From Arthrobacter gallicola (GTDB lineage Bacteria > Actinomycetota > Actinomycetes > Actinomycetales > Micrococcaceae): 64,000 bases of DNA. The translations under genes and the position numbers were made by a program. The notes below the pieces were generated by a model that did no database searches, was not told where the DNA came from, and saw only the letters and a list, made by a program, of their open reading frames with translations. Shown piece by piece: positions 17,856 to 29,144 of the stretch (within the stretch, counting starts at the first letter, position 1; every line of letters begins with the position of its first letter). The stretch spans positions 602,185 to 666,184 of the forward strand of contig NZ_JACSQD010000001.1 of the NCBI RefSeq assembly GCF_014836775.1, in the 5' to 3' direction.

Positions 17856-19079
17856 TCAGGCGTTGAAGTAGCTGCGCAGGTCCTCGACCTTGTCGAGGCG
17901 CTCCCAGGTGAAGCCTTCGTTCTCGCGGCCGAAGTGGCCGTGGGCTGCTGTCTTCTGGTAGATGGGACGCTTCAGGTCCAGGGCGTTGATGATCCCCAGC
18001 GGACGCAGGTCGAAGACCTCGTTGATCGCCTCGGCAATGCGCATCGGGTCCACGGTTTCCGTGCCGAAGGTTTCCACGTAGATACCGACGGGGCGTGCCA
18101 TCCCGATCGCGTAGGCAATCTGGATCTCCGCGCGCCGGGCCAGGCCCGCGGCGACGACATTTTTAGCCACCCAGCGCATGGCATACGCAGCGGAGCGGTC
18201 CACCTTGCTGGGATCCTTGCCGCTGAAGGCTCCGCCGCCGTGGCGGGAGAATCCGCCGTAGGTGTCCACGATGATTTTGCGTCCGGTCAGGCCGGCGTCG
18301 CCCACGGGTCCGCCGATCACGAACGGGCCGCCGGGGTTGATGATGTGGCGTACGTTGGAGGTGTCCAAATCGATGCCGGACAGGACGGGCTTCACCACCT
18401 GGGCGATCATGTCCTGATGCAGCTGTTCCTGGTCCAGATCCGCTGCGTGCTGGGTGGAGACCACCACGGAGTCCACGGAAACCGGCCGGTCGCCGTCGTA
18501 GCCGATGGTCACCTGGGTCTTGCCGTCCGGACGCAGGTAGGGCAGTGTCCCGTCCTTGCGGACCTGGGTCAGCCGCTCGGAGAGCCGGTGGGCCAGCCAG
18601 ATCGGGGTGGGCATCAGGACGCTGGTCTCATCGCTGGCGAAGCCGAACATGATGCCCTGGTCTCCGGCGCCCTGCGCGTCGAGCGGATCAACAGCGCTGC
18701 CGGACCGGTTCTCCACGGAATTGAAAACCCGGGAAGCAATTTCCGGTGACTGCTGGCCAATCGACACGGACACACCGCACCGGGCGCCGTCGAATCCATT
18801 GGCGGAGGAATCGTAGCCAATCTCGAGGATCGTGTCGCGGACCAGCTGCGGGATCTCAACGTAGCCTTCGGTGGTGACCTCTCCGGCGACGTGGACAAGC
18901 CCGGTGGTCACCAGGGTCTCCACAGCAACACGCGACTCCGGGTCGGCCCTGAGCAGGCCGTCCAGGATCGCATCACTGATCTGGTCACAGATTTTGTCCG
19001 GGTGTCCCTCCGTCACTGACTCGGAGGTGAACAGCCGGAGGGGGCGCTCGGCGCTGGCGGGGGAATTGCTGGAAGTCAC
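17856..19079 (-). CDS. metK: S-adenosylmethionine synthetase
   Basis: Makes S-adenosylmethionine from methionine and ATP. 407 residues, normal length. Signatures are [16 protein letters not shown] near the N-terminus, [12 protein letters not shown] in the middle and [19 protein letters not shown] in the C-terminal third. The start is GTG with only a weak ribosome-binding site. The 112-base gap to coaBC contains a small hairpin (GGGGA/TCCCC) but nothing resembling a SAM riboswitch, in contrast to the flavin reductase gene at 46 kb. Confidence 0.97.
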   Translation of the reverse strand: MTSSNSPASAERPLRLFTSESVTEGHPDKICDQISDAILDGLLRADPESRVAVETLVTTGLVHVAGEVTTEGYVEIPQLVRDTILEIGYDSSANGFDGARCGVSVSIGQQSPEIASRVFNSVENRSGSAVDPLDAQGAGDQGIMFGFASDETSVLMPTPIWLAHRLSERLTQVRKDGTLPYLRPDGKTQVTIGYDGDRPVSVDSVVVSTQHAADLDQEQLHQDMIAQVVKPVLSGIDLDTSNVRHIINPGGPFVIGGPVGDAGLTGRKIIVDTYGGFSRHGGGAFSGKDPSKVDRSAAYAMRWVAKNVVAAGLARRAEIQIAYAIGMARPVGIYVETFGTETVDPMRIAEAINEVFDLRPLGIINALDLKRPIYQKTAAHGHFGRENEGFTWERLDKVEDLRSYFNA

Positions 19080-19191
19080 GGGTTTACTCTACTTCGTTCC
19101 GGGGACAGTCCCCGTGTGGGGAGGTGCGTAGCAGTTCGAATGCAGGGCATCTGCAATACAGTGCCATGCAGGGTCATCTAACGTCTTGTGG

Positions 19192-20463
19192 CTAAACGGA
19201 GGGCAGTGCGGCGTCAAGTTCCTCCGCAATGCGGTCCAGGATGTGCCTGGCGATCTCGGCCTTGCTGCCGGCAACGGCAGCGGGTTCGGTACCGGGGCCA
19301 TCCAGCGGAGAGAGGATGCGGACCTCCGTGGTGTCCTGCCCGAAGACCAGGGAACGGCCCACCTGGTTCAGGACCAGCAGGTCGCAGCCCTTGCGTTCAA
19401 GCTTGCGGCGGCCGTACTCCAGGACGGAGGCAGAGCCGTCTCCGGTTTCGGCAGCGAACCCGACAATCAAAGCGGGTCCGGTTCCGGATTCGGCCCGGCG
19501 CTGCACGGTCTCCTGCAGGATGTCCGGGTTGCGGACCAGGGTGATTACCGGATCGGCGCCGTCGTCGCGCTTCTTGATTTTGGTCTCGGCGTTCTCACCG
19601 GGGCGGAAGTCCGCAACTGCCGCAGCCATCACCAGCACGTCGGTGGACGCTGCGGCCGCGTGCACGGCCTTCCGCAGTTCCAGCGCCGTTTCCACCTGGA
19701 CCAGTTCGACGCCGGCAGGTACCGGAACCTCCATGTGGGCAGCGATGAGCCGGACCTGGGCACCGGCGGCGAGGGCGGCCTCGGCGATGGCGGCGCCCTG
19801 CTTGCCGGAGGAACGGTTGCCGAGGAAACGGACCGGATCCAGGGGTTCGCGGGTGCCTCCGGCAGTGACCGTCACGGTCTTGCCGGCGAGGCGGCCGGAG
19901 TATGGTGCTGCAGCCTGGTCCGCCTTGTCAGCGCCGGCTTCCGCCGCGGCGGCAAGGGCTGCGGCGAAGATGTCTTCGGGCTCGGGCAGGCGGCCCGGAC
20001 CGGAGTCTTTTCCGGTGAGCCGCCCGGAGGCAGGTTCCATCACAATGGCGCCGCGGGCACGCAGTGTGGCCACGTTGGCCTGGGTTGCCGGATGGTTCCA
20101 CATCTCCGTGTGCATGGCAGGTGCAAAGAACACCGGTCCACGCGCCATCAGCAGCGTGTTGGTCAGCAAATCCGAGGCCAGGCCGGCGGCCGCCCGGGCC
20201 AGGAGATCGGCGGTGGCCGGTGCCACCACAATCAGGTCTGCCTCGTGGCCCAGCCGGACGTGGTTAACCGTGTCCACCGCGTCGAACACGGAGGTGCTGA
20301 CCGGGTGGCCGGAAAGCGCTTCCCAGGTGGCTATGCCAACGAATCTGGTGGAGGCTTCCGTGGGGATGACCTGGACACTGTGTCCGGCCTCAGTGAACAG
20401 GCGCAGCAGCAATGCCGACTTGTAGGCGGCGATGCCGCCGCCTACCCCCAGGACAACGCGCAC
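19192..20463 (-). CDS. coaBC: Bifunctional phosphopantothenoylcysteine synthetase/decarboxylase
   Basis: Two consecutive steps of coenzyme A synthesis. The N-terminal CoaC flavoprotein half has GVGGGIAAYKSALLLRLF, the catalytic His in NHVRLGHEADL and the PAMHTEMW substrate clamp. The C-terminal CoaB half begins near VTAGGTREPLDPVR and has RFLGNRSSGKQG and KIKKRD. 423 residues. The start is GTG. It lies between rpoZ (33-base gap) and metK in a standard actinobacterial order. Confidence 0.96.
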   Translation of the reverse strand: MRVVLGVGGGIAAYKSALLLRLFTEAGHSVQVIPTEASTRFVGIATWEALSGHPVSTSVFDAVDTVNHVRLGHEADLIVVAPATADLLARAAAGLASDLLTNTLLMARGPVFFAPAMHTEMWNHPATQANVATLRARGAIVMEPASGRLTGKDSGPGRLPEPEDIFAAALAAAAEAGADKADQAAAPYSGRLAGKTVTVTAGGTREPLDPVRFLGNRSSGKQGAAIAEAALAAGAQVRLIAAHMEVPVPAGVELVQVETALELRKAVHAAAASTDVLVMAAAVADFRPGENAETKIKKRDDGADPVITLVRNPDILQETVQRRAESGTGPALIVGFAAETGDGSASVLEYGRRKLERKGCDLLVLNQVGRSLVFGQDTTEVRILSPLDGPGTEPAAVAGSKAEIARHILDRIAEELDAALPSV

Positions 20464-20496
20464 GCCTGTCCTACCTCCCTGCAGTGCAGCCGTTAG

Positions 20497-20757
20497 TTAC
20501 TCGGCGGCTTCGTTGGCGCGGACTACCAGCATGCCGTCGTTGATTTCGCGCAGTGCGATGGACAGCGGCTTTTCGTTGAGCTTGGTTTCCACCAGCGGGC
20601 CAACGTATTCGAAGAGGCCTTCGTGCAGCTGGGAGTAGTAAGCGTTGATCTGGCGGGCACGCTTGGCACCGTAGATGACCAGGGCGTACTTCGAGTCGGC
20701 GGCCGTCAGCAGGTCGTCGATCGGCGGGTTGATGATGCCTTCAGGCTGGGTAGACAA
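20497..20757 (-). CDS. rpoZ: RNA polymerase omega subunit
   Basis: 86 residues with the family pattern: [24 protein letters not shown], an alpha-helical core and the C-terminal [13 protein letters not shown]. It promotes assembly of beta-prime into RNA polymerase. It lies 54 bases downstream of gmk, the usual association. Confidence 0.95.
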   Translation of the reverse strand: MSTQPEGIINPPIDDLLTAADSKYALVIYGAKRARQINAYYSQLHEGLFEYVGPLVETKLNEKPLSIALREINDGMLVVRANEAAE

Positions 20758-20811
20758 AAGATCTCCAAAGTATTCGTGCGGGTCAGTAGGTTGCGCCTGC
20801 GCCAGAGCAGA

Positions 20812-21381
20812 TCAGCGTTGGCGGGGACTGATCCCCATGAGTGATACGAGCTCTGCTGCAGCCCGCTGAACGTCATCGTTGATGACAGTGTGATTGAACT
20901 CGGACTCGGCAGCAAGTTCCAGTTTAGCGGTTTCCAGCCGCTGCTGCTGCTCTTCGGGTGTTTCCGTGCCGCGGCCGACCAGGCGGCGGACCATTTCATC
21001 CCAGGACGGCGGAGCCAGGAACACGAAATTGGCCTCCGGCATGGACTCCTTGACCTGGCGTGCGCCCTGCAGGTCGATCTCCAGCAGCACGGACTTTCCG
21101 TCCGCCATGGCGGCTTCCACGGTCCGCCGCAGCGTGCCGTAGCGGTTGTGCCCGTGCACCACGGCCCATTCGAGCATCTGGCCTTCGGCTACCAGCTCGT
21201 CAAACTCTTCGGTGGTGACGAAGAAGTAGTGCACACCGTTTTCCTCCCCCGGACGCGGGGCCCGGGTGGTGGCGGAAACGGAAAGCCAGACCTCGGGATA
21301 GTTGTCCCGGATATAGGTGGACACAGTGCCTTTGCCAACGGCGGTGGGACCTGCCAGAACTGTCAGCCGCGGTTGCGACAC
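20812..21381 (-). CDS. gmk: Guanylate kinase
   Basis: Phosphorylates GMP to GDP. 189 residues with P-loop [10 protein letters not shown] near the N-terminus, the GMP-binding segment [19 protein letters not shown] and the lid region around [12 protein letters not shown]. The start is GTG at 21381. It lies in the mihF-gmk-rpoZ-coaBC series. Confidence 0.96.
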   Translation of the reverse strand: MSQPRLTVLAGPTAVGKGTVSTYIRDNYPEVWLSVSATTRAPRPGEENGVHYFFVTTEEFDELVAEGQMLEWAVVHGHNRYGTLRRTVEAAMADGKSVLLEIDLQGARQVKESMPEANFVFLAPPSWDEMVRRLVGRGTETPEEQQQRLETAKLELAAESEFNHTVINDDVQRAAAELVSLMGISPRQR

Positions 21382-21442
21382 GTAGACCTCACTTGTTTAG
21401 GGTTGTGGTCCGACGCAGCCGGCCGCGGTGAGCGGAACAGCG

Positions 21443-21760
21443 TTAATCGGACTCCAGTAATTCGATCAGCGCCTTGCGCTGGTGGACGCCGAGTCCCCGC
21501 ACACGGCGGGTTGGGGCGATACCCACGGTACCCATTATTCCAGCTGCGCGGCGTTCCCCCACACCGGGCAGCGCACGGAGCAGGTCAACCACCTTCAGCC
21601 GCCCCACCGCTTCCTCCCCGGAGCGCGAAACGATGACCTCTTCGATGGAGAGTTCGCCGGACTTTATTTTGGACTTTATCTCGGCCCGCACCGTGCGCGC
21701 GGCTGTGGCTTTCTCCCGCGCCCTGGTGCGCTCTTCTTCAGTGAGTGGTTTGAGGTTCAA
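21443..21760 (-). CDS. mihF: Actinobacterial integration host factor MihF
   Basis: Small DNA-bending nucleoid protein specific to actinobacteria. The start is set at TTG 21760, giving 105 residues that begin MNLKPLTEEERTRA and match the family length; GGGAGA lies at suitable spacing. The frame is open further upstream (to 21796) but those residues are not family-like. The C-terminal half holds the helix-hairpin-helix-like core (LLRALPGVGERRAAGIM, then IAPTRRVRGLGVHQRKAL). It is located between pyrF and gmk, the normal place for this gene. Confidence 0.92.
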   Translation of the reverse strand: MNLKPLTEEERTRAREKATAARTVRAEIKSKIKSGELSIEEVIVSRSGEEAVGRLKVVDLLRALPGVGERRAAGIMGTVGIAPTRRVRGLGVHQRKALIELLESD

Positions 21761-21872
21761 TTGACTCTCCCGGGCGAAGACGAACCGCTTGGACACGGGG
21801 TGCCACCGGCGGTCTTTCGGTTACTTGGGCTAGTGTCCGAACCTATCCGCAAGGGTCCCGCTTTGCAACGGA

Positions 21873-21898
21873 TGCCGGCGGGGAAACCCCCGCCGGCA
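21873..21898. terminator. Likely terminator at the end of the pyr operon
   Basis: TGCCGGCGGG pairs with CCCGCCGGCA in a 10-bp GC-rich stem just beyond the pyrF stop, between pyrF and mihF. The U-tract is absent, so termination may be partial or factor-assisted. Confidence 0.6.
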
Positions 21899-21901
21899 CC
21901 G

Positions 21902-22777
21902 CTATGCGCGTGGCAGCCCTTCCAGCGTCCGTTCCGCCGCCGCCTGCAGCGACGCCCGGTCCGGGCCGGCTTTGAGAATGTCGCGGCTCGACGTCGCCAG
22001 CACGTTGGCATAGGCGGCCCCGAAGGTTCTCCTCAGGTCCTCGCCGGTGGCACCCTGGGCTCCCAGCCCGGGTGCCAGGATTGGTGCGTTCGCTGCCGCC
22101 AGGTCGATGTCCAGGTCAGCCAGGGCCGTTCCCACGGTTGCCCCTATCACCAGGCCGGTGGAACCCAGCGTCCCTGCTCCGGCGTTTTCCGCTGCCGCCG
22201 AGTCGACGATGCGGGCCGCGACGGACCGCCCGGCACCCACATGCTGCACGGAGGCGCCCTCCGGGTTGGAGGTCAGGCCCAGGACAAAAACCCCGCGGCC
22301 GGTGCCGGCGGCCAAGTCCAGGGCCGGGCGCAGCGACTCGAACCCCAGGTAGGGGCTGAGCGTGACCGAGTCGGCGGCCAGCGATGATCCGTCCCTCAGC
22401 CAGGCATCCGCGTAGGCAGCCATGGTGGAACCGATGTCCCCGCGCTTGGCGTCTGCGATGGACAGGACTCCGGCCGCGGTGCAGGCCGCAAGCAGCTTCT
22501 CCAGCACGGCCATCCCGGCGGAGCCGTGGCGTTCGTACAGGGCCACCTGCGGCTTCAGGGCGGCAGCCTGCTCCCCCACGGCCTCCAGGACCGTCAGGGA
22601 GAAGCGCTCCAGGCCCGCGGCGTCGTCAGTCAGCCCCCAGACAGCCAGGAGTGCCGGGTGCGGATCGATGCCGACACACAGCGGGCCGCGGGCATCCATC
22701 GCCGCCCGCAGGCGCGCACCGAAGGGTGCGCGCACGGGGACGGTGTCGGCCTTGCCGTGAGCCTGCTGCTCAGGCAC
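21902..22777 (-). CDS. pyrF: Orotidine-5'-phosphate decarboxylase (type 2)
   Basis: Last step of UMP synthesis. The start is GTG at 22777, overlapping the carB stop (VPEQQAHG), giving 291 residues, typical of the long actinobacterial type 2 enzyme; the longer open frame upstream lies inside carB. Motifs are [12 protein letters not shown], the catalytic [11 protein letters not shown], and [11 protein letters not shown] in the phosphate-binding region. It is the last gene of the pyr operon. The 19 bases around its start are identical to those around the aroK start (see findings). Confidence 0.94.
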   Translation of the reverse strand: MPEQQAHGKADTVPVRAPFGARLRAAMDARGPLCVGIDPHPALLAVWGLTDDAAGLERFSLTVLEAVGEQAAALKPQVALYERHGSAGMAVLEKLLAACTAAGVLSIADAKRGDIGSTMAAYADAWLRDGSSLAADSVTLSPYLGFESLRPALDLAAGTGRGVFVLGLTSNPEGASVQHVGAGRSVAARIVDSAAAENAGAGTLGSTGLVIGATVGTALADLDIDLAAANAPILAPGLGAQGATGEDLRRTFGAAYANVLATSSRDILKAGPDRASLQAAAERTLEGLPRA

Positions 22778-25700
22778 CGGTGGAAGCCTGGAGCTTGGCA
22801 GCGTATTCCTGCAGCGAGCAGACGTCCCACTCGTAGGAGCGCATGGCTTCGATCGCCTGGACCGCCGCACCGAACTCGGAGACGGTGGTCATGACCGGGC
22901 AACCGATCGAGGTGGCTGCGGCCCGGATCTCGTAGCCGTCGCCGCGGGCCTGGCCGCCGGACGGCGTGTTGATCACCATGTTGATATCGCCCGCGGTGAT
23001 CAGATCCACCACGGTGCCCTCGCCATCCGGGCCGCTGCCTTCGCCGACCTTGCGGACGGTGGTGGCCTGGATGCCGTTGCGGCGCAGTACCTCGGCGGTG
23101 CCGCCGGTGGAGAGGATCTCGAAGCCGAGGTCCACCATCAGCTTCACCGGCATGATGATGGAGCGCTTATCCCGGTTGGCAACCGAAACGAAGATCTTCC
23201 CGGAGGTGGGCAGCGCGGAGTTGGCCGCGGCCTGGGACTTCGCAAATGCAGTGTCGAAGTACTTGTCAATACCCATGACTTCACCGGTGGACCGCATTTC
23301 CGGGCCAAGCAGCGAATCAACGACAGTGCCTTCGGGGGTGCGGAACCGGCTGAACGGCAGCACAGCTTCCTTGACTGCCACGGGCGCATCCAGCGGCAGG
23401 ACCGAACCGTCGCCGGTGGCCTTCAGCTTCCCGGCCGCACGCAGCTCGGCGATGGTGGTTCCCATCCCGATCAGCGCTGCAGCCTTGGCCAGCTGCACAC
23501 CCGTTGCCTTGGAGACGAACGGGACAGTGCGGGAGGCACGCGGGTTGGCTTCGATCACATAGAGCACGTCCGAGGCCAGGGCGAACTGGATGTTGATCAG
23601 GCCGCGCACGCCGACGCCGGAGGCGATGGCGCGGGTGGCTTCCACCACGCGGTCGGTTACGTCGGTGCCCAGGGTGATCGGAGGGAGTACGCAGGAGGAG
23701 TCGCCGGAGTGGATGCCGGCTTCCTCGATGTGCTCCATGATGCCGCCGACGTACAGGTCGGTGCCGTCGAAGAGGGCGTCGACGTCGATCTCGATCGCGT
23801 CTTCCAGGAACCGGTCCACCAGGACCGGGTGGTCCGGGGTGATTTCCGTGGCGTTGGCGATGTAGCGGGAAAGGTTGGCTTCGTCGTAGACAATTTCCAT
23901 GCCGCGGCCGCCGAGCACGTAGGACGGGCGGACCAGGACCGGGTAGCCGATTTCATCGGCGATCTTCTTCGCCTCGTCGAAGGACACGGCTGTGCCGTTC
24001 TTCGGGGCGATGAGTCCGCCTTCATCCAGCACGTGCTGGAAGGCGCCGCGGTGTTCGGCCAGGTCAATCGCTTCCGGGGAGGTGCCCAGAATCGGGATGC
24101 CGGCGTCGGCCAGAGCCTGGGACAGCTTCAGCGGGGTCTGTCCGCCGAGCTGGACGAAGACGCCCAGCACGCCGCCGGTGCGCTGTTCGGCGTGGATCAC
24201 TTCGAGCACGTCTTCGAGCGTCAGCGGTTCGAAGTAGAGCCGGTCGGAGATGTCATAGTCCGTGGACACGGTCTCCGGGTTGCAGTTGATCATCACCGTC
24301 TCATGGCCGGCTTCGCGCAGGGCCATGGTTGCGTGGACGCAGGAGTAATCGAACTCGATGCCCTGCCCGATGCGGTTCGGCCCGGAGCCGAGAATGATGA
24401 CGGACGGCTTGGCGTGCGTGCCGACCTCGTCCTCCTCGTCGTAGGAGGAGTAGTGGTACGGCGTGTACGCAGCGAATTCCGCGGCGCAGGTGTCCACCGT
24501 CTTGTAGACCGGGCGGATGCCCAGCACGTGCCGCACACCGCGGATCACGGACTCGGACTGGTTGGTCAGCCTGCCGATCTGCTCATCGGAGAAACCGTGC
24601 CGCTTCGCCAGCCGCAGGACGTCCTCGGTGATCTGCGGCGCGCTGCGGATCTCCGCGGCTACTTCGTTGATCAGTTCCAGCTGGTCCAGGTACCACGGGT
24701 CGATCCCCGTGGCCTCGTACAGCTGTTCGTTGGTGGCACCGCCCAGCAGCGCCTGCTGGACCTGGGCCAGCCGGCCCGTGGTGGGACGCTTGGCAGCTTC
24801 AATCAGGGCAGGAACATCGGCCGGGTCCACCGGGTCGAAGGTGAGCTGGGCACCCTTCTGTTCCAGGGACCGCAGGGCCTTCTGCAGGGCTTCGGTGAAG
24901 TTACGGCCGATCGCCATGGCCTCGCCGACGGACTTCATGGTGGTGGTCAGCGTGGGATCGGCGGCCGGGAACTTCTCGAACGCGAAGCGCGGAACCTTGA
25001 CCACCACGTAGTCCAGGGTCGGTTCGAAGGACGCCGGGGTCTTCTTGGTGATGTCGTTCGGAATCTCGTCCAGGGTGTAACCCAGCGAGAGCTTCGTGGC
25101 GATCTTGGCGATCGCGAAGCCGGTGGCCTTCGAAGCCAGCGCCGAGGAACGTGAGACGCGCGGGTTCATTTCGATCACGACGACACGGCCGGTGTCCGGT
25201 TCGATGGCGAACTGGATGTTGCAGCCGCCGGTGTCGACGCCGACTTCGCGGATCACGGCGATCGCGATGTCGCGCAGCTTCTGGTACTCGCGGTCGGTCA
25301 GGGTCATGGCCGGAGCCACGGTGATGGAGTCGCCGGTGTGCACGCCTACCGGATCGAAGTTCTCGATGGAACAGACAACAACCACGTTGTCGTTCTTGTC
25401 CCGCATCATTTCCAGTTCGTACTCCTTCCAGCCGAGGATGCTCTCTTCGAGCAGCACCTCGGAGGTGGGGCTGTACTGGATGCCGGCGCCGGCGATGCGG
25501 CGCAGGTCTTCGGCGTTGTAGGCCAGGCCGGAGCCCAGCCCGCCCATGGTGAAGGAGGGGCGGACCACCATCGGGTAGCCGAGCTTCTCGGCGGCGGCGA
25601 ATGCCTCATCCATGCTGTGCACAATGATGGACTTCGCGGACTCGGCACCGCAGCGCTCGACGACGCCCTTGAACTTCTCGCGGTCCTCGCCGAGTTCGAT

Positions 25701-26066
25701 GGCTTCGATGTTGGCGCCGATGAGTTCGACGTTGTACTTCTCCAGCACACCGTTCTTATCCAGGGCGATCGCGGTGTTCAGCGCGGTCTGGCCGCCCAGG
25801 GTGGGCAGCACGGCGTCCGGACGTTCCTTGGCGATGATCTTCTCGACCACCTCGGGAGTGATCGGCTCAACGTAGGTGGCGTCGGCGAACTCCGGGTCGG
25901 TCATGATGGTGGCCGGGTTGGAGTTGACCAGGATGACCCGCAGGCCTTCCTCCTTCAGGACGCGCAGGGCCTGCGTGCCTGAGTAGTCGAATTCGGCGGC
26001 CTGGCCAATAACGATCGGGCCGGAGCCGATCACCAGGACGGACTTGAGGTCGGTTCTGCGGGGCAT
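22770..26066 (-). CDS. carB: Carbamoyl-phosphate synthase large subunit
   Basis: Makes carbamoyl phosphate for pyrimidines and arginine. 1098 residues with two homologous ATP-grasp halves: the first begins [20 protein letters not shown], the second [20 protein letters not shown] near the middle. The C-terminal MGS-like allosteric domain starts around residue 945 ([18 protein letters not shown]). It starts one base inside the carA stop (TAATG). The order carA-carB-pyrF is within the pyr operon. Confidence 0.98.
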   Translation of the reverse strand: MPRRTDLKSVLVIGSGPIVIGQAAEFDYSGTQALRVLKEEGLRVILVNSNPATIMTDPEFADATYVEPITPEVVEKIIAKERPDAVLPTLGGQTALNTAIALDKNGVLEKYNVELIGANIEAIELGEDREKFKGVVERCGAESAKSIIVHSMDEAFAAAEKLGYPMVVRPSFTMGGLGSGLAYNAEDLRRIAGAGIQYSPTSEVLLEESILGWKEYELEMMRDKNDNVVVVCSIENFDPVGVHTGDSITVAPAMTLTDREYQKLRDIAIAVIREVGVDTGGCNIQFAIEPDTGRVVVIEMNPRVSRSSALASKATGFAIAKIATKLSLGYTLDEIPNDITKKTPASFEPTLDYVVVKVPRFAFEKFPAADPTLTTTMKSVGEAMAIGRNFTEALQKALRSLEQKGAQLTFDPVDPADVPALIEAAKRPTTGRLAQVQQALLGGATNEQLYEATGIDPWYLDQLELINEVAAEIRSAPQITEDVLRLAKRHGFSDEQIGRLTNQSESVIRGVRHVLGIRPVYKTVDTCAAEFAAYTPYHYSSYDEEDEVGTHAKPSVIILGSGPNRIGQGIEFDYSCVHATMALREAGHETVMINCNPETVSTDYDISDRLYFEPLTLEDVLEVIHAEQRTGGVLGVFVQLGGQTPLKLSQALADAGIPILGTSPEAIDLAEHRGAFQHVLDEGGLIAPKNGTAVSFDEAKKIADEIGYPVLVRPSYVLGGRGMEIVYDEANLSRYIANATEITPDHPVLVDRFLEDAIEIDVDALFDGTDLYVGGIMEHIEEAGIHSGDSSCVLPPITLGTDVTDRVVEATRAIASGVGVRGLINIQFALASDVLYVIEANPRASRTVPFVSKATGVQLAKAAALIGMGTTIAELRAAGKLKATGDGSVLPLDAPVAVKEAVLPFSRFRTPEGTVVDSLLGPEMRSTGEVMGIDKYFDTAFAKSQAAANSALPTSGKIFVSVANRDKRSIIMPVKLMVDLGFEILSTGGTAEVLRRNGIQATTVRKVGEGSGPDGEGTVVDLITAGDINMVINTPSGGQARGDGYEIRAAATSIGCPVMTTVSEFGAAVQAIEAMRSYEWDVCSLQEYAAKLQASTGA

Positions 26067-27244
26067 TAGTTGGATTCCTTGTTCTTGCTGGCGGCCATCA
26101 GGTCGACGAAGCGGTCGAAGAGGTACGCGGAGTCATGGGGGCCGGCGGCGGCCTCGGGGTGGTACTGGACGGAGAACGCGGGGATGTCCAGGCACGCCAG
26201 GCCCTCCACCACGTTGTCGTTGAGGCTGATGTGGCTGACCTCGACCTGTCCGAAGCGTGCTTCCGGGGCGGTCACCGGGCCGTCCAGCGGCGCGTCGACG
26301 GCGAAGCCGTGGTTCTGGCTGGTGATTTCCACCTTGCCGGTGCGCCGGTCCAGGACGGGCTGGTTGATGCCGCGGTGGCCGTAAGGCAGCTTGTAGGTGC
26401 CGAAACCGAGCGCGCGGCCCAGGATCTGGTTGCCAAAGCAGATACCGAAGAACGGAACCCCGGTGTCCAGGACGTCACGCAGGAGCTTGACCTGGTCATC
26501 GGCGGTGGCCGGATCGCCGGGGCCGTTGGACATAAACACACCGTCCGGGTTCACAGCCTGGACGTCCGCCAGCGTGGCGGAGGCAGGCAGGACGTGGACG
26601 CGCACCCCGCGTTCGGCGAAGCGGACCGGTGTCATCGACTTGATGCCGAGGTCCAGGGCAGCGACGGTGAACAGTGGTTCCTTGTCCCACCCGTGGGCGG
26701 AGGGTTCCACCGTGTAGGCGGCATCGATGCTGACTTCCTCGGCCAGGCGGGCGCCGGCCATGGATTCCTGCACCCGGACCTCAGCCAGCAGTTCGGCATC
26801 GGTGCGGGCCGCGGACTCGCCGGAGAAGATGCCGGCCTTCATGGCGCCGCGTTCGCGCAGGTGGCGGGTGACGGCACGGGTATCCACGCCGGAGATGCCG
26901 ACGACGCCCTGGGCTTCGAGCTCTTCGTCCAGGGTCCGCTCGGAGCGCCAGTTGGAGGGACGGCGGGCGGCGTCGCGGACGATGTATCCGGCAACCCAGA
27001 TGCGGCGGGACTCGGCGTCGTCGGTGTTCGTTCCGGTGTTGCCGATGTGCGGCGCCGTCTGGACGACCAGCTGGCGGGCATAGGAGGGATCGGTGATGGT
27101 CTCCTGGTAGCCGGTCATGCCGGTGGCGAAGACGGCCTCACCCAGGGCCGTTCCGGTTGCTCCGTAGCTGCGGCCGCGGAAGCTGCGGCCGTCCTCGAGC
27201 ATGAGGACAGCTGCGGTCGGGGCGGGAGTTTGGTTCACTGTCAC
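26066..27244 (-). CDS. carA: Carbamoyl-phosphate synthase small subunit (glutaminase)
   Basis: Class I glutamine amidotransferase subunit that feeds ammonia to CarB. 392 residues. The N-terminal CarA domain has [13 protein letters not shown]; the C-terminal GATase has the nucleophile in [16 protein letters not shown] and the His/Glu pair in [12 protein letters not shown]. It starts with GTG overlapping the preceding stop as GTGA and ends overlapping carB, so it is tightly coupled on both sides. Confidence 0.98.
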   Translation of the reverse strand: MTVNQTPAPTAAVLMLEDGRSFRGRSYGATGTALGEAVFATGMTGYQETITDPSYARQLVVQTAPHIGNTGTNTDDAESRRIWVAGYIVRDAARRPSNWRSERTLDEELEAQGVVGISGVDTRAVTRHLRERGAMKAGIFSGESAARTDAELLAEVRVQESMAGARLAEEVSIDAAYTVEPSAHGWDKEPLFTVAALDLGIKSMTPVRFAERGVRVHVLPASATLADVQAVNPDGVFMSNGPGDPATADDQVKLLRDVLDTGVPFFGICFGNQILGRALGFGTYKLPYGHRGINQPVLDRRTGKVEITSQNHGFAVDAPLDGPVTAPEARFGQVEVSHISLNDNVVEGLACLDIPAFSVQYHPEAAAGPHDSAYLFDRFVDLMAASKNKESN

Positions 27245-27759
27245 AGTTGTTCCTCGCTAGATGTTGCAGATGATTCCGGCAGCAGCGCCTTGATGGCCGA
27301 AACCAGGGGGGTCTTGTGGTCGGCTGACCGGGTGCGGAACCCGGTGTCGACGGTTTTGGGGCCGAGCTGCCAGGTCACCAGGACCAGCCCGTCCTTTTCC
27401 ACGAATTTCCCGGCCATGCCGCGTTCCAGGCGGACGCCGCGCAGGTCGGCCCGGTCAATCCAGACGTCGGGGGCGCCGGTGCGGGCGAAGAACACGCCTT
27501 CGGTGAATACGGCTGCCGTAGCGGTTGACTTCACCCCCAGGCCGTAGACGGCTACCCGGTCCAGCCAGTCGCCGGCCGTGGTGGTGGCGACATACTGCCC
27601 TTCAGCCTGGAACCGGGGCAGGTCCAGATCCTCCGGGAGCGGCCGGGGACGGGGAATATCTGACTGGCGCCGGCGGCGTCCGCGCCAGCCTGCTGCGAAC
27701 AGTCCAAGCAGGACGGCTGCAGCGACCAGAGCGCAGAGCAGGAAGATCAGCCAATCCAT
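27241..27759 (-). CDS. Membrane-anchored PH-like domain protein in the pyr operon
   Basis: 172 residues: one N-terminal membrane segment ([21 protein letters not shown]), an Arg-rich stop-transfer stretch, then a soluble domain with predicted beta-rich character resembling bacterial PH-like domains. It overlaps pyrC by 13 bases and carA by 4, so it is embedded in the pyr operon. I recall similar small proteins at this position in other actinobacteria, but no function is known. It may be a membrane tether or simply a conserved passenger. Confidence 0.85.
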   Translation of the reverse strand: MDWLIFLLCALVAAAVLLGLFAAGWRGRRRRQSDIPRPRPLPEDLDLPRFQAEGQYVATTTAGDWLDRVAVYGLGVKSTATAAVFTEGVFFARTGAPDVWIDRADLRGVRLERGMAGKFVEKDGLVLVTWQLGPKTVDTGFRTRSADHKTPLVSAIKALLPESSATSSEEQL

Positions 27760-29144
27760 GGTGTCTCCTCCGCAGCCGCGGCCCGCGGTGTATTCAAAGC
27801 GCTCTCCAGAACGGTGGGGTGGCCGGCAAAGAACGTAGCCCGGACCACTCCGGGCAGCTCCAGCCCTGCGAACGGGCTGTTCCGGCCCATGGTTGCCATC
27901 TTATGGGGGTCAACCGTGCGCCGCGCAGCCGGGTCCACCAATATGACGTTGGCCGGTTCACCGGCTGCCAGCGGCCGTCCCTGGGTAGGAACGCGGCCGA
28001 TCGCCGCCGGGGCGGCGGAGGTCACCCGGGCGAAGTCCGCCCAGGTCATCAGGCCGGTGTCGATCATGGTCGCCTGGACCACCGAGAGCGCTGTTTCCAG
28101 GCCGGTCATGCCCATGGCTGCCTGCGCCCATTCACATTCCTTGTGCTCGCTGGGATGCGGGGCGTGGTCCGTGCCGACAATGTCGATGGTGCCGTCGGCC
28201 AGGCCGCGGCGCAGTGCCTCGACGTCGGACTCCGTGCGCAGCGGCGGGTTGACCTTGTAGACGGGATCGTAGCTGCGCACTGATTCGTCGGTCAGGAGGA
28301 GGTGGTGCGGGGTGACCTCTGCGGTGACGTTGATGCCGCGCTCCTTGGCCCAGCGGATAATTTCCACGGAGCCGGCGGTGGAGACGTGGCAGACATGCAG
28401 GCGGGACCCGGTGTGCTGGGCAAGCAGGACGTCACGGGCGATGATGGATTCCTCAGCGACCGCGGGCCAGCCGGGCAGGCCGAGGACAGCGCTGACCTCG
28501 CCCTCGTGCATCTGGGCGCCGTCAGTCATGCGTGGTTCCTGAGCGTGCTGCGCGATCACGCCGTCGAACGCCTTGACGTATTCCAGCGCACGGCGCATCA
28601 GGATCGGATCGTGCACGCACATACCGTCGTCGGAGAAAACGCGTACCCGGGCGCGGGAGTCTGCCATGGCGCCAAGTTCGGCCATCCGCTCCCCCTTGAG
28701 GCCCACGGTGACGGCCCCGACCGGACGCACGTCAACCCAGCCGGACTTCAGGCCCAGGCTGTAGACCTGTTCCACCACGCCGGCGGTGTCTGCCACGGGG
28801 TTGGAGTTCGCCATGGCGTGTACGGAGGTGAACCCGCCCAGTGCGGCCGCTCGGGTTCCCGTCTCCACCGTTTCCGCGTCTTCGCGGCCCGGTTCACGCA
28901 GGTGGGTGTGCAGGTCCACCATCCCGGGAAGGGCGATGAGGCCTTCGGCGTCGATGATCAGCGCACCCTCGGGGGCAGCGAGATCCTGGCCGACGGCGGA
29001 AATCACGCCGTCCTGAATGAGGAGGTCGGCGCTCGTTTCACCCAGCAGCGATGCACCACGGATCAGGTAGGCGCCGGTCGGGGAAAGGGTTGGCTCTGCG
29101 GCAGGTGCCGGCACTGCTGCTGCAGTGTTTGGTGCAGTGTTCAC
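27747..29144 (-). CDS. pyrC: Dihydroorotase
   Basis: Zinc amidohydrolase that cyclises carbamoyl-aspartate to dihydroorotate. 465 residues, the class I long type. The metal motif is [10 protein letters not shown], with further ligands around IAQHAQEP and LHVCHVST, and the aspartate in IVGTDHAPH. The first 20 residues or so are Ala/Pro-rich. It overlaps pyrB by four bases. Confidence 0.96.
   Translation of the reverse strand: MNTAPNTAAAVPAPAAEPTLSPTGAYLIRGASLLGETSADLLIQDGVISAVGQDLAAPEGALIIDAEGLIALPGMVDLHTHLREPGREDAETVETGTRAAALGGFTSVHAMANSNPVADTAGVVEQVYSLGLKSGWVDVRPVGAVTVGLKGERMAELGAMADSRARVRVFSDDGMCVHDPILMRRALEYVKAFDGVIAQHAQEPRMTDGAQMHEGEVSAVLGLPGWPAVAEESIIARDVLLAQHTGSRLHVCHVSTAGSVEIIRWAKERGINVTAEVTPHHLLLTDESVRSYDPVYKVNPPLRTESDVEALRRGLADGTIDIVGTDHAPHPSEHKECEWAQAAMGMTGLETALSVVQATMIDTGLMTWADFARVTSAAPAAIGRVPTQGRPLAAGEPANVILVDPAARRTVDPHKMATMGRNSPFAGLELPGVVRATFFAGHPTVLESALNTPRAAAAEETPWIG

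Noticed and set aside
19080..19191. Possible SAM riboswitch before metK
   Set aside because: Only a small GGGGA/TCCCC hairpin was found, with none of the conserved aptamer cores.
21761..21796. Longer MihF reading frame starting at 21796
   Set aside because: The added residues are unlike the family; TTG 21760 with GGGAGA gives the family length of 105.
23709..25154. 481-codon plus-strand ORF antisense to carB
   Set aside because: Shadow of carB with no domain signals.
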